From Anaerolineae bacterium (GTDB lineage: Bacteria; Chloroflexota; Anaerolineae; Aggregatilineales; Phototrophicaceae): 64,000 bases of DNA. The stretch spans positions 806,001 through 870,000 of the forward strand of contig JAFLCG010000001.1 in NCBI GenBank assembly GCA_017303635.1. Direction: 5' to 3'. The translations under genes were made by a program, and so were the position numbers. This document shows positions 42,084-50,279 of the stretch, piece after piece (positions within the stretch are counted from its first letter, which is position 1; each line of letters begins with the position of its first letter). Below the pieces are notes generated by a model that saw only the letters and a program-made list of their open reading frames with translations, was not told where the DNA came from and ran no database searches.

Positions 42084-42569
42084 ATGCCCGCTGAATTGAA
42101 ACTTCGCCCGGTTCAATCAACCGACTATGCGCCGATTATTGCGGTACTGGATGACTGGTGGGGCGGTCGGGCAATGGCGGCAATGTTACCTAAGCTTTTC
42201 TTCAATCACTTTCAAGAGAGCAGCTTGGTTGTGGAAGCGGATGGTCTGCGTGTGGGTTTCTTAATCGGCTTTCATTCCCCCAGGTATGCCGATGAGTCCT
42301 ATATCCACTTTGTTGGAGTCCATCCTGCGTGGCGAAAATCAGGAGTGGGTCGTTTGCTATACGAGGAATTCTTTAAGCTGGTACTTGCTGCTGGGCGGCA
42401 TACGGTACGTTGTGTGACTTCGCCTCTCAATCGCACCTCGATCCAGTTTCACCTGCGGATGGGTTTTGTGATTGAACCGGGTGACAGCGAACGTGATGGT
42501 ATTTCCTATCACCAGGACTATGACGGACCTGCCGAAGACCGGGTGCTGTTTGTAAAACGATTGGATTAA
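42084..42569 (+). CDS. GNAT-family N-acetyltransferase
   Basis: In this 161-residue protein, the fold includes LRPVQSTDYAPIIAVLDDWW, the strand ESYIHFVGVHPAWRKSGVGRLLYEEFF with the acetyl-CoA loop (RKSGVG) and NRTSIQFHLRMGFVIEPGD with the C-terminal motif. The substrate is unknown. ATG 42084 has AAGGAATG upstream. It converges on the PfkB kinase gene with only 13 bases between the stops. Confidence 0.9.
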   Translation: MPAELKLRPVQSTDYAPIIAVLDDWWGGRAMAAMLPKLFFNHFQESSLVVEADGLRVGFLIGFHSPRYADESYIHFVGVHPAWRKSGVGRLLYEEFFKLVLAAGRHTVRCVTSPLNRTSIQFHLRMGFVIEPGDSERDGISYHQDYDGPAEDRVLFVKRLD

Positions 42570-42582
42570 GGAATAAGTCGGC

Positions 42583-43590
42583 TCAGCCAACGGTCCAGGT
42601 ATCCAGCGCCCAGGCCAATTCGTCCGGGGATGGCGCGTAATTGCCTACCCGCCGCACCACCAGACCACTGGCATAGTTTGCCAGTGTGGTCGCATCCCGC
42701 AGAGAAGCGCCTGTGCCCAAAGCCAGTGTTAACACGGCGATGGCGGTATCCCCGGCACCCACGGTGTCGTAAACATCTGTGACGGCAGGGGCCCGACAGT
42801 GATCGACCTGCCCGGTTGCTGTGACCGCCGTTGCCCCTTCTGGCCCGCGTGTGATGACCATCCCGCCTTTGAGATGCAGCGCCGCGCAAAGATCATGGGC
42901 TGCACTGGCGAATGCATCATCATCACGCAGTTCCCTGCTGAGATAGGCGGCGGCATCATCCGCATTGCACTTGACCACATCAAACTCGCTGTACTTCTCC
43001 AGTGCGCCCTGGGCATCAGCGGTCAAAAGAATGCCAGCTGCTCGGCATAGGTCGCGCACCGCTTCGACCAGCGTGGGTGTCAAGAATCCTCCGTGATAGT
43101 CGGAGAAGAGTGCCGCTTGTGCTTTCTTCAAATGGGGTTGGATTCGATCAAGTGCAGCCTGTTCCACTTCGGTTGGGATTGGTTCACGGGAGAGGGTATC
43201 TAGGCGGGCAACCTGCTGTGGAAAGCGCAAACCCATCTGTGCCATCACCCGCAGCTTAACCGTGGTGGGGCGTGTTGCGTCTGTGACCAATCCATCGGCA
43301 GCAATGCCCTTGTCAACCAGGACCCCTCGCAGGGTATGGGCAGGCGCATCTGCGCCAATCACCCCAATCTGTACCGGATGGCTGCCTAATGAGGCGATAT
43401 TGCAGGCAGGGTTGGCTGCACCGCCGGGGATCAACTGCCGGGACTCGAATTCCAACACCGGGATAGGCGCTTCCCGGCTGATGCGTTTAGCCTGCCCGAT
43501 CAGATATTCATCCAGCAGCACATCCCCAATCACGAGTACGTGTTGTCCGGCGAGGTGGGGGATCAGCGCTTTTAGAGGATCTTTCACCAT
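42583..43590 (-). CDS. PfkB-family sugar kinase (HldE/RfaE-like)
   Basis: This 335-residue ribokinase-fold protein has the N-terminal GDVLLDEYLIGQAKRISREAPIPVLEFESRQLIPGGAANPA region (GGxxN motif) characteristic of the heptose-7-phosphate kinase branch. The C-terminal YDTVGAGDTAIAVLTLAL (DTxGAGD) holds the catalytic aspartate. It probably phosphorylates a sugar or sugar phosphate, possibly in ADP-heptose synthesis. No adenylyltransferase domain is fused. The ATG follows the TetR stop without a gap (TGAATG), so they share a transcript. Confidence 0.9.
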   Translation of the reverse strand: MVKDPLKALIPHLAGQHVLVIGDVLLDEYLIGQAKRISREAPIPVLEFESRQLIPGGAANPACNIASLGSHPVQIGVIGADAPAHTLRGVLVDKGIAADGLVTDATRPTTVKLRVMAQMGLRFPQQVARLDTLSREPIPTEVEQAALDRIQPHLKKAQAALFSDYHGGFLTPTLVEAVRDLCRAAGILLTADAQGALEKYSEFDVVKCNADDAAAYLSRELRDDDAFASAAHDLCAALHLKGGMVITRGPEGATAVTATGQVDHCRAPAVTDVYDTVGAGDTAIAVLTLALGTGASLRDATTLANYASGLVVRRVGNYAPSPDELAWALDTWTVG

Positions 43591-44196
43591 TCAGCTAACA
43601 TATCCTTCCCGCTCCAAGAAGGCGCGGAGGTAGGCGCGTAACGCCGTTTGAATCTCAAGCCGTATGGTAATTGCGTCTTGTTCAGTCACCAGCAACGGTA
43701 GCAATCCCTTGACTAGATGAAAACTGACAGTTGCATAGCGCAGACAAAGGGCTGTTGGCATGTCTGGATACACCTGTTGTACTACCTGCTCGATGGCTGC
43801 AATCACCGTACGGTGAATGACACCTACAATATGCCCGTACTTTCCCATATCGAGGACATATAGAAAATGGGAAAAAGCCGCATGGTGTTGCTCGAACGCG
43901 ATTACGCAATCGATGACCATTGCTGCCACAGACTCTAAATCGGATTGAATCGTCATCGCTGCCGGGAACAGGGATTGTAAATCGGTCGCATATCGTTCGA
44001 CCAGCGCGCCCAGAATCGCTTCCTTGTCTGGGAAGAAGTGATAGACCGACCCAATTGCAACACCCGAATGATCCGCAATCTGATTGGTCGTTACGGCTTC
44101 ATATCCATGTTCTGCAAAAAGGACTTCTGCCGTACTCAAGATGTGGTTGAAGCGCGCCCGACTGCGGATTTGCTGGGGTTCATGCCATGTCTTCAT
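43591..44196 (-). CDS. TetR-family transcriptional regulator
   Basis: In this 201-residue protein, the helix-turn-helix domain is at about 12-60 (FNHILSTAEVLFAEHG, TTNQIADHSGVAIGSVYHFFPDKEAI). A helical ligand-binding domain follows. It is divergent from the Tat-exported MBL protein gene and immediately upstream of the PfkB kinase gene. Two sites with CGAGCAA cores overlap the divergent promoter (44228-44265), so it probably represses both the MBL gene and itself. Confidence 0.92.
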   Translation of the reverse strand: MKTWHEPQQIRSRARFNHILSTAEVLFAEHGYEAVTTNQIADHSGVAIGSVYHFFPDKEAILGALVERYATDLQSLFPAAMTIQSDLESVAAMVIDCVIAFEQHHAAFSHFLYVLDMGKYGHIVGVIHRTVIAAIEQVVQQVYPDMPTALCLRYATVSFHLVKGLLPLLVTEQDAITIRLEIQTALRAYLRAFLEREGYVS

Positions 44197-44220
44197 AGAT
44201 GAGGATTGTATCAGAGATGA

Positions 44221-44265
44221 TTGAATCCGAGCAAATGCTCAAATTATAATGCGAGCAATTACTCG
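44221..44265 (+). promoter_or_regulatory. Promoter with TetR-like operators
   Basis: TTGAAT (44221-44226) and TATAAT (44245-44250) lie 18 bases apart, reading toward the MBL gene. Candidate operators CGAGCAAATGCTC (44228-44240) and CGAGCAATTACTCG (44252-44265) share a core, bracket the -10 box and have inverted symmetry (GAGCA/TGCTC; CGAG/CTCG). Repression by the divergent TetR is inferred. Confidence 0.65.
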
Positions 44266-44293
44266 GATTTTTAGTGTGAGGACAACCTGCACG

Positions 44294-45313
44294 ATGGAAT
44301 CAAACTCAAAGGCGCAAGCTTTAGGCAGACGTTCATTCTTACGTCATTTGGGGACGGGCGCGCTGGGTACACTGGTGGGTGGCTTCGGTACTGAACGCTG
44401 GCTATCTTTTTGGTCCAGCACCCAGGAGGGCGCACCGCCACTGCCGTTACAAGGTCGTGCTGTAGAACCCGTTACCTATACAACCAGCAGCGGGATCCGT
44501 ATTCATAATGTCCAGACTGGCTATGTGGCTGTTAAGTCGGCCCATCGGCTGTACACCGGCTCTGACGGAGGGGGTATCCCTGCAATCGCCTTCGACCGTA
44601 CTTGGACCGAGTGGATGCCCATCAATACCTGGGTTATTGAACATCCGGAAGGCATTGTCATGGTTGATACCGGTGAGAGTGCCCAAGCCATGAACCGTGA
44701 CTACTTCAGTTGTGATCCATTCAACCAGTTCTTTTACACGGCTTTCCTGCGCTTTGCGGTCACTCCGGAAGATGAAATAGGATCACAATTGGAGGTATTG
44801 GGAATTCCCACGGACGAAGTTCGGTGGGTGGTGCAAACACATCTGCATTCGGATCACATGGGCGGTTTGAAGGCGGTCGCAGGATCGGAGATTGTAGTAT
44901 CAAATGTCGACCTGAACTCAAGAACGGGAACCCTACCGTGCCATTATCCACCAGGATTCGCCCCAACCATTGCAGAGTTTCAACCCGAACCGGTTGGTCC
45001 CTTTACAACCAGTTTGCCATTGACCAGTGACGGAAAAGTGAGGATTGTGCCTACACCCGGTCATACCGAAGGACATCAATCAGTGATCCTGCTGGAGGAT
45101 GATGTGACCTGGTTCTTCGCTGGGGATACCTCGTTCACTGAGGCACAACTGACAGCCAATCAATTGGGCGGAATCGTTGCTAACCCGGCTGAAAACCGCG
45201 CCACACTAGCCCGTATTCGGGAGCTATGTGGGGATCGGCCTACTGTTTACTTGCCGAGCCACGACCCGGAGTCTCGTACCCGCTTGCTGAAACAATCGAC
45301 CGTTAACCTTTAG
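44294..45313 (+). CDS. Tat-exported MBL-fold lactonase-like hydrolase
   Basis: This 339-residue protein has a twin-arginine signal (GRRSFLRHLGTGALG, then a hydrophobic stretch ending near 45). The MBL fold is complete: VQTHLHSDHMGGL (HxHxDH), PTPGHTEGHQ, FFAGDTSF and the final LPSHDPES. The arrangement resembles N-acyl-homoserine lactonase family enzymes, but the substrate is unproven. I set the start at ATG 44294, with GAGGAC upstream. The earlier ATG at 44249 lies in the -10 box. It overlaps the end of the converging GT gene by 11 bases and is probably controlled by the divergent TetR. Confidence 0.87.
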   Translation: MESNSKAQALGRRSFLRHLGTGALGTLVGGFGTERWLSFWSSTQEGAPPLPLQGRAVEPVTYTTSSGIRIHNVQTGYVAVKSAHRLYTGSDGGGIPAIAFDRTWTEWMPINTWVIEHPEGIVMVDTGESAQAMNRDYFSCDPFNQFFYTAFLRFAVTPEDEIGSQLEVLGIPTDEVRWVVQTHLHSDHMGGLKAVAGSEIVVSNVDLNSRTGTLPCHYPPGFAPTIAEFQPEPVGPFTTSLPLTSDGKVRIVPTPGHTEGHQSVILLEDDVTWFFAGDTSFTEAQLTANQLGGIVANPAENRATLARIRELCGDRPTVYLPSHDPESRTRLLKQSTVNL

Positions 45314-47273
45314 GATGGGTGACACGCTTGCTCAGCAGAACCGCCAGCACAAAGCGCGGCAGCCTCATCATCCGTTTGATGCGCCATGGTTGCAGGTAGA
45401 GCCGGTATAACCACTCGATGCCCATGCGCTGCATCCAAACGGGTGCCCGCGGTACCACCCCGGCGATAAAATCGAAGGCGCCGCCGACGCCCATCGCCAT
45501 CGTTACCTTGAGCCGGGGTAGGTTACGGGCGATCCACTTGTCTTGTTCGGGTGCACCATACGCCACGAAGAGGATATCTGCACTGCTGGCATTGATACGC
45601 TCAACGATCGCATCTTCATCTTCTGGGGCCGGGCTACCCTCGTAGACACCTGCGATTGGTAAGCCGGGAAAGCGTGCCTGCAGGATGTCTGCCGTTCGTT
45701 GAGCGATGCCTGGCCCTGCGCCCAGCAGGTACAAGCGCCATCCGTGCTGTGCAGCCCGCTGTGCAATGATCGGCACCCCGTCCGATCCTGTGACCCGTTC
45801 CGGCAAAGGGGTTCCCTGCCGCCGCGCTGCCCACAGCAGACCTACTCCGTCCGGCACACACAGCGTAGCCCGCTGCAGGATGTTCCAGAAGTTTGGGTCG
45901 CGCCGGGCGATCATGACAAATTCGGGATTGAGCGTGCACACATGCCTCGCTCCTCCGCCTTTTCGGACCCAGTCGCTAATCTGATCCAACCATTCAGCAT
46001 AAGTGATCGGATGAATGGGCAGGCCGAGGATCGTGATGGGCGAACCTCCGGAACCATGTTGTACAGGCTCTTCACTGCGAACCTGAGGTTGACCGGTCGC
46101 TGGTCGTTGGTCGCTGGCGGCCAGTATCCCCCGAACCGTATCGACGACCTGTGCGACCGTTACGAGTTTGAGGCACGTCCGCGCTGCACAACCTTCGCGC
46201 AGACCAATCCCATGCCCCACATAGCTGCATGGACTGCATTCGACTCCACTGCGGATGAAGTGTACTTTTCCGTTGGGTTGCCAGGGCCCCCAGGCAGCCG
46301 CATTGCCTGGTCCGAAGATCGCTGCAACCGGGGTGCCGCTGGCAGCCGCCAGATGCATCACTCCGCTCTCGGCACCGATGAAACAGTCTGCCTGGCTCAG
46401 CAGCCCGGCCAATTCGGGCAGGGTCGTTTGCCCGGTCAGGTCAATCACGGATGACTGCATCGCAGCTTTGACCGCCGCCGCCTCATCATCGTGTCCCCCG
46501 ACCAGGACAATCTGCGCTTGATGCGACTCAACCAGTGCGTCTGCAACCGCAGCGAACTTCTCCGGCGACCATCGCCGCGCCCGGCTCAGCCCTCCGCCGC
46601 CCGCATGAATGATAATTCGTGGTGAGCCATCCGTAGGGGCAGGATTTGCTTTTTCCAGGTTTGATTGTCGCGATTCCGTATTCAGTGCTGAGTACTCAGT
46701 ACTACTTTCTCCACTTTGCACTGGCTGTTCGCTGGGAACTTTTCTCGGGCTGGTAGCTGGCAGCTGATAGCTGGCAGCTAGCCGTACTTCAGCCCCTCTT
46801 GGTGCTGTTTCTGCCCCCAGCAGCCCCACCAGATCAAGCCAGTATTGGGCCTGGTGTTTTGCCCCAAAGCCACCATCCGCTAGGCGTTCGGTCAGGAACC
46901 AGCCATTCCCATTCTCCAGACCAATTCGGCGAGCAGCGCCGCTTGCATAGCCGATCAACGCGAACTTGAGCGTCCCTGCGCGAATAGTGAAATGGTGGAA
47001 AAAGAGGACGGCATCATAATGCCCAGCACGCAGGTTCAGTATTTTGCGCAGGTTAATCGGTCGGTAAAAGGCTGTGGCTCCTGTCATCGCACGCCTATCC
47101 AGCGTGATAACCTCATTGACCAGTTCCGGCGGGATGACTGGCGCGCTGTGCGTGGTGGTCAGCAGCGTAAGATGGGCCTCAGGTTGGGCCTGGCGGAGCG
47201 CAGCGAGCGCCGGTGTCGAGAGGATCAGGTCGCCAATATCGGCCAGTTGGACAATCAGGTAACGGGGAGTCAT
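45303..47273 (-). CDS. Fused heptosyltransferase (GT9)-WecG/TagA (GT26) glycosyltransferase
   Basis: This 656-residue protein has an N-terminal GT9 domain (about 1-370) with LIVQLADIGDLILSTPALAAL, IIIHAGGGG, SQADCFIGAESGVMHLAAASGTPVAAIFGP, and a cysteine-rich YVGHGIGLREGCAARTCLK end. After a repeat-rich linker (about 375-405) comes a GT26 domain (about 410-640) with HVCTLNPEFVMIARRDP, PDGVGLLWAARRQG, and FVAYGAPEQDKWIARNL. The first adds a heptose-like sugar, the second N-acetylmannosamine-type residues. Two inserts with 7-base repeats are in frame (46095-46122 and 46684-46783). The start overlaps the upstream GNAT gene by four bases. It is part of a minus-strand glycan gene set. Confidence 0.92.
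   Translation of the reverse strand: MTPRYLIVQLADIGDLILSTPALAALRQAQPEAHLTLLTTTHSAPVIPPELVNEVITLDRRAMTGATAFYRPINLRKILNLRAGHYDAVLFFHHFTIRAGTLKFALIGYASGAARRIGLENGNGWFLTERLADGGFGAKHQAQYWLDLVGLLGAETAPRGAEVRLAASYQLPATSPRKVPSEQPVQSGESSTEYSALNTESRQSNLEKANPAPTDGSPRIIIHAGGGGLSRARRWSPEKFAAVADALVESHQAQIVLVGGHDDEAAAVKAAMQSSVIDLTGQTTLPELAGLLSQADCFIGAESGVMHLAAASGTPVAAIFGPGNAAAWGPWQPNGKVHFIRSGVECSPCSYVGHGIGLREGCAARTCLKLVTVAQVVDTVRGILAASDQRPATGQPQVRSEEPVQHGSGGSPITILGLPIHPITYAEWLDQISDWVRKGGGARHVCTLNPEFVMIARRDPNFWNILQRATLCVPDGVGLLWAARRQGTPLPERVTGSDGVPIIAQRAAQHGWRLYLLGAGPGIAQRTADILQARFPGLPIAGVYEGSPAPEDEDAIVERINASSADILFVAYGAPEQDKWIARNLPRLKVTMAMGVGGAFDFIAGVVPRAPVWMQRMGIEWLYRLYLQPWRIKRMMRLPRFVLAVLLSKRVTHPKG
46095..46122. 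repeat. 7-base tandem repeats GGTCGCT in the linker of the fused GT
   Basis: The heptads GGTCGCT, GGTCGTT, GGTCGCT and GGCGGCC follow without gaps (plus-strand reading). They are in the coding linker between the GT9 and GT26 domains. A flanking segment (46060-46082) shares about three quarters of its bases with the segment next to the second insert near 46720-46742. Confidence 0.65.
46684..46783. repeat. 7-base tandem repeats (AGTACTC and GCTGGCA types) inside the GT9 domain
   Basis: The first run is AGTGCTG, AGTACTC, AGTACTA (46684-46704). The second is GCTGGTA, GCTGGCA, GCTGATA, GCTGGCA, GCTAGCC (46749-46783). Both are read on the plus strand and lie in frame in the minus-strand gene. They encode a serine/glutamate-rich loop of about 40 residues between two lobes of the GT9 fold, absent from my memory of relatives. 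Confidence 0.65.
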
Positions 47274-47734
47274 GGTGGAAAATTATATACCATGTGGGGG
47301 ATGAAGCGACCAGGAATGATCGATTCATGTTCCCCTATGCGGATGGCCCCCAGTTGGAGGTAAAAGCCTTCCGCGTTCGGGTCAGACTCGAATGTGAACG
47401 AGGAATAGCCCAGCGCCCTGGCCGTCTCAACTGCATGATCGAACAGTCGTCGACCATATCCCTTGCCGATGCAATCCGGTTCAATGAATAGATCTTCAAG
47501 ATGCAGGTGATCATCTTTTGCCAGCAGGTGATAATAGCCGAGGATGCGCCCGGTATGATCGACTAGCCCGTACACCCATCCGCTGATGATCTCCTCGGGC
47601 TGGATGCCCAGCTCTGCACGGACTGCCTGCATGAACGCTTCGTCATAACCCCAATACGCCTTTGATCGGTAGAACAGATCGCGCAGGTGCGGTGCTTCGT
47701 CAGGTTCCATCCGGCGGATGACGATGCGTTCCAT
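47270..47734 (-). CDS. GNAT-family N-acetyltransferase
   Basis: In this 154-residue protein, the GNAT fold begins IVIRRMEPDEAPHLRDLFYRS, with the strand HLHLEDLFIEPDCIGKGYGRRLFDHAV (acetyl-CoA loop GKGYGR) and SSFTFESDPNAEGFYLQLGA near the C-terminus. It sits in a glycan gene set, so acetylation of a sugar or amino-sugar is possible but unproven. It begins two bases after the GT4 stop and overlaps the GT9-GT26 gene by four bases (ATGA). Confidence 0.9.
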   Translation of the reverse strand: MERIVIRRMEPDEAPHLRDLFYRSKAYWGYDEAFMQAVRAELGIQPEEIISGWVYGLVDHTGRILGYYHLLAKDDHLHLEDLFIEPDCIGKGYGRRLFDHAVETARALGYSSFTFESDPNAEGFYLQLGAIRIGEHESIIPGRFIPHMVYNFPP

Positions 47735-47736
47735 GG

Positions 47737-48819
47737 TTACCTCGCGGCGTGTTCCAAAGCGGTCAAGGCGTTGTCAGCCGCCTGTTCCCAGGTGAAGTGT
47801 GCCGCCTGTTCGCGGCCTGCGCTGCGTAGACGGTCAGCCAGAGACGGATCATCACTCAATCGGGCCATCGCCCCGGCAATGGATCCCGCGTTTAGTGGAT
47901 CAACCAGTAAGCCAGCCTCACCGACCAGTTCAGGCAAGCTCGACGTGTTGCTGGCGATCACCGGTGTTCCGGCATGCATAGCCTCGATGACAGGGAAGCC
48001 AAACCCCTCATACAGTGAGGGAAAGACCAGTGCGCGTGCTCCAGCGTAGAGCGTACCTTTATCTGCTTCCTCAATGTAACCCGTGATCGTGACCCCTGCG
48101 ACGCCCTCTGCCCAGGTCGGATCATAAAGCCATCCCTGACCACCGGCCAGCACCAAGCCGGTCGAGTCATTTGGGTGAGTATGTTGCCACTGTCGAAAGG
48201 CCCCAACCAACCGGGCGATATTCTTGCGGGGTTGCAGGGTACCGATGAATAACCAGTATTGCTCTGGCAGATGATACCGCTGGCGCATGACGGACACATC
48301 ACCGCTCGGCAGGGGCGTAACACCGGGGTAGAGGACGCGGATTTTATCGGCAGAGGTGCCATAGAATTGCGTCAAGTCATGGGCGGTGGCCTGGCTATCT
48401 GCCAGAATGACGCTGGCCCGGGCGGCGCTGTAACGCGTGGTCAGGTCAAGGTACTGGCGCTGCCGAGCCGGGTGCGCCTGCGGGAAATAACGATAGCCCA
48501 GATCATGGATGGTCACAACGGCACGACCAGGGAAGCCTACCGGTAGGGTATGGGCTGGGACGAAGGTGACATCAGGCCGCTCTGCCCACAGTGCCGCCGC
48601 GAATCGAATATGAGTCCACGCCCTGCGGATTGGAATGACACGCTGAATGATGTAATTGGACGATGGGAATAAGTCTGCCGCCGGCTGATCCCGGAAATAG
48701 AGAATGAGATTGTGTTGGCTGTTGCGGCGGATGATCGCGCGGATCAACTCCAGCGCATAGCGTTCAGTGCCAGTGGGATTCGGCACGGTACACCGGCTGG
48801 CATCAATCGCAATTCGCAT
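47737..48819 (-). CDS. GT4-family glycosyltransferase
   Basis: This 360-residue GT-B fold protein has an N-terminal lobe beginning MRIAIDASRCTVPNPTGTERYALEL, and AVVTIHDLGYRYFPQAHP. The C-terminal lobe has YWLFIGTLQPRKNIARLVGAF, the donor-binding EEADKGTLYAGARALVFPSLYEGFGFPVIEAMHAGTPVIASN (EX7E motif: E of YEGFGFPVIE). It transfers a sugar from a nucleotide donor, probably in polysaccharide or glycolipid assembly. I chose ATG 48819 where the fold starts. It is preceded by a membrane-protein gene eight bases upstream and followed by GNAT two bases downstream. Confidence 0.93.
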   Translation of the reverse strand: MRIAIDASRCTVPNPTGTERYALELIRAIIRRNSQHNLILYFRDQPAADLFPSSNYIIQRVIPIRRAWTHIRFAAALWAERPDVTFVPAHTLPVGFPGRAVVTIHDLGYRYFPQAHPARQRQYLDLTTRYSAARASVILADSQATAHDLTQFYGTSADKIRVLYPGVTPLPSGDVSVMRQRYHLPEQYWLFIGTLQPRKNIARLVGAFRQWQHTHPNDSTGLVLAGGQGWLYDPTWAEGVAGVTITGYIEEADKGTLYAGARALVFPSLYEGFGFPVIEAMHAGTPVIASNTSSLPELVGEAGLLVDPLNAGSIAGAMARLSDDPSLADRLRSAGREQAAHFTWEQAADNALTALEHAAR

Positions 48820-48827
48820 GAGGCGGA

Positions 48828-49664
48828 TCAGGCGCGGCGGCTGAATACCAGTGGAATCAGCCCCAACACGGCGGTCACTACGAGCGGCACGAACCAATAC
48901 GGACTGATGGTATTCAGCAGATCGGTGGGCAACAGGTTGAGCGTGACCACAACCCCGGCAGCGGCTGCGCTGACGAAGGCCAGCCCGGCGCCGAACAAGC
49001 CGGGTGTGCGCGGTTTAGCCAGCAGGCCCGTCAACATCAGGGCTAAGCCCGGCGCGGTCATCAGCAGCGGCCAACCCTGAACCCAGCCGGGTGTAGCGGA
49101 TTGCGTCAGGAATATCGCGGTGCCCATTAGGAACAGCAGGGTGAGGCCAATGAAGAGCGACCCACGCGACCAGCGTCCGCTGGTGAGCCATCGTGCGATG
49201 AACGATAGACCAATGACCCCAACGACCGCGACCAGCAGCAAAGGTGAATTCGGTAGGGCGCTGGTCGTCGTTAAGCTGAACGTCAGCCATGCACCGAGCG
49301 CGATCAGCAGCAAACCGGGTACCAGCGTCGCCAGTTGACCACGAGCGGGGACGAGCAGGGGTGGCACTGGGAAAAACGCCGCCGGGTCATTCAGGCGAGC
49401 CTGGCGATCTGTTTCTGCCTGAGCCTCAGCCTCCGCGCGGGCCAGTGCGACTTGCTCTGCCGCTTCGCGTTCCGCGACCAGATCACTCAGCGATGAGACT
49501 GCTGCCAGCGCCGCTAGCACATCGACTGAACTGTCGAGCGTCGAATCGGGTTCACCTTCAGCACGAGCCGCAGGCGGCGCATAACGCAAATCGTCGTCGG
49601 GCGGCGGTAGCGATCCGGCTTCCGGTAACTCGTCGGGTGGGAGGGGGTGTTCTTCGTTAGTCAT
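48828..49664 (-). CDS. Polytopic membrane protein with acidic/alanine-rich N-terminus, unknown
   Basis: In this 278-residue protein, residues 1-100 are hydrophilic, rich in P, E, D and A, with a coiled helix (LVAEREAAEQVALARAEAEAQAET, about 55-80). About six hydrophobic helices follow from residue 115. The C-terminus is basic (VFSRRA). I chose ATG 49664; upstream residues in the frame look non-coding. It lies upstream of the GT4 gene with eight bases between, so it is probably in the glycan operon. No family recognised. Confidence 0.65.
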   Translation of the reverse strand: MTNEEHPLPPDELPEAGSLPPPDDDLRYAPPAARAEGEPDSTLDSSVDVLAALAAVSSLSDLVAEREAAEQVALARAEAEAQAETDRQARLNDPAAFFPVPPLLVPARGQLATLVPGLLLIALGAWLTFSLTTTSALPNSPLLLVAVVGVIGLSFIARWLTSGRWSRGSLFIGLTLLFLMGTAIFLTQSATPGWVQGWPLLMTAPGLALMLTGLLAKPRTPGLFGAGLAFVSAAAAGVVVTLNLLPTDLLNTISPYWFVPLVVTAVLGLIPLVFSRRA

Positions 49665-49726
49665 ACGGACTATTTTGGCTTGAATAGCGCGGCGGTGCAA
49701 GCCGCAGCCGCCAAAGGAATGTGTTT

Positions 49727-50194
49727 TTAGGTGTGGGTGGCCGAAGGGCGTCTTCGTCCGCTTAGCCGGATGTACTGCTGCCAGATCAGGAGGCCACTCA
49801 GCAGCGTACTCATCGTATTGGTCACCCAATCACCCCATGAAGCACCCCGTCCGGGCACGAGCATTTGCAGCAGCTCGGTGAGCGGGCTAAGGATCAAGGC
49901 GAATACCAGCGCGATCCACAAAGCGCGTCGCGGAGTACTGAGCGACTCGAATGCCCACCACAGGCTGCTCACCAGTAACGCAAACCCAATCAGATGCATG
50001 AACGTCAGAAAAGCTTCACGGGTGGCATCCGGTGGACCCGGTGGTGCGGCTGGCCCAATCAATGGGGTACGGCTGGGCTGAATAAGGGTGATCGTCAGGA
50101 TGAGGGTGTAGCTGATGGCGATCAAGCAGCGCAGGAGGCGGGGTGTAGTGGGAATTGCCCGCAGTAACCGGGTTGGTAAAGGCAGTGTAGTCAT
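49727..50194 (-). CDS. VanZ-like membrane protein
   Basis: This protein of about 155 residues has four predicted helices. The VanZ-like signature appears around FLTFMHLIGFALLVSSLWWAF and ALVFALILSPLTELLQMLVPGRGASWGDWVTNTMSTLLSG, the EFLQxxxPxRxxSxxDxxxN pattern. VanZ-family proteins are associated with teicoplanin resistance or envelope processes. The start is uncertain between ATG 50194 and ATG 50203. It is on the minus strand, 62 bases upstream of the membrane protein above. Confidence 0.85.
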   Translation of the reverse strand: MTTLPLPTRLLRAIPTTPRLLRCLIAISYTLILTITLIQPSRTPLIGPAAPPGPPDATREAFLTFMHLIGFALLVSSLWWAFESLSTPRRALWIALVFALILSPLTELLQMLVPGRGASWGDWVTNTMSTLLSGLLIWQQYIRLSGRRRPSATHT

Positions 50195-50279
50195 AGACTG
50201 CATTGTACTGACCGGTGACGCACAAAAGAAGCGCCCGCCCGGCAAACGCCGGGCGGGCGTAGGGAACGATAAACGATAT

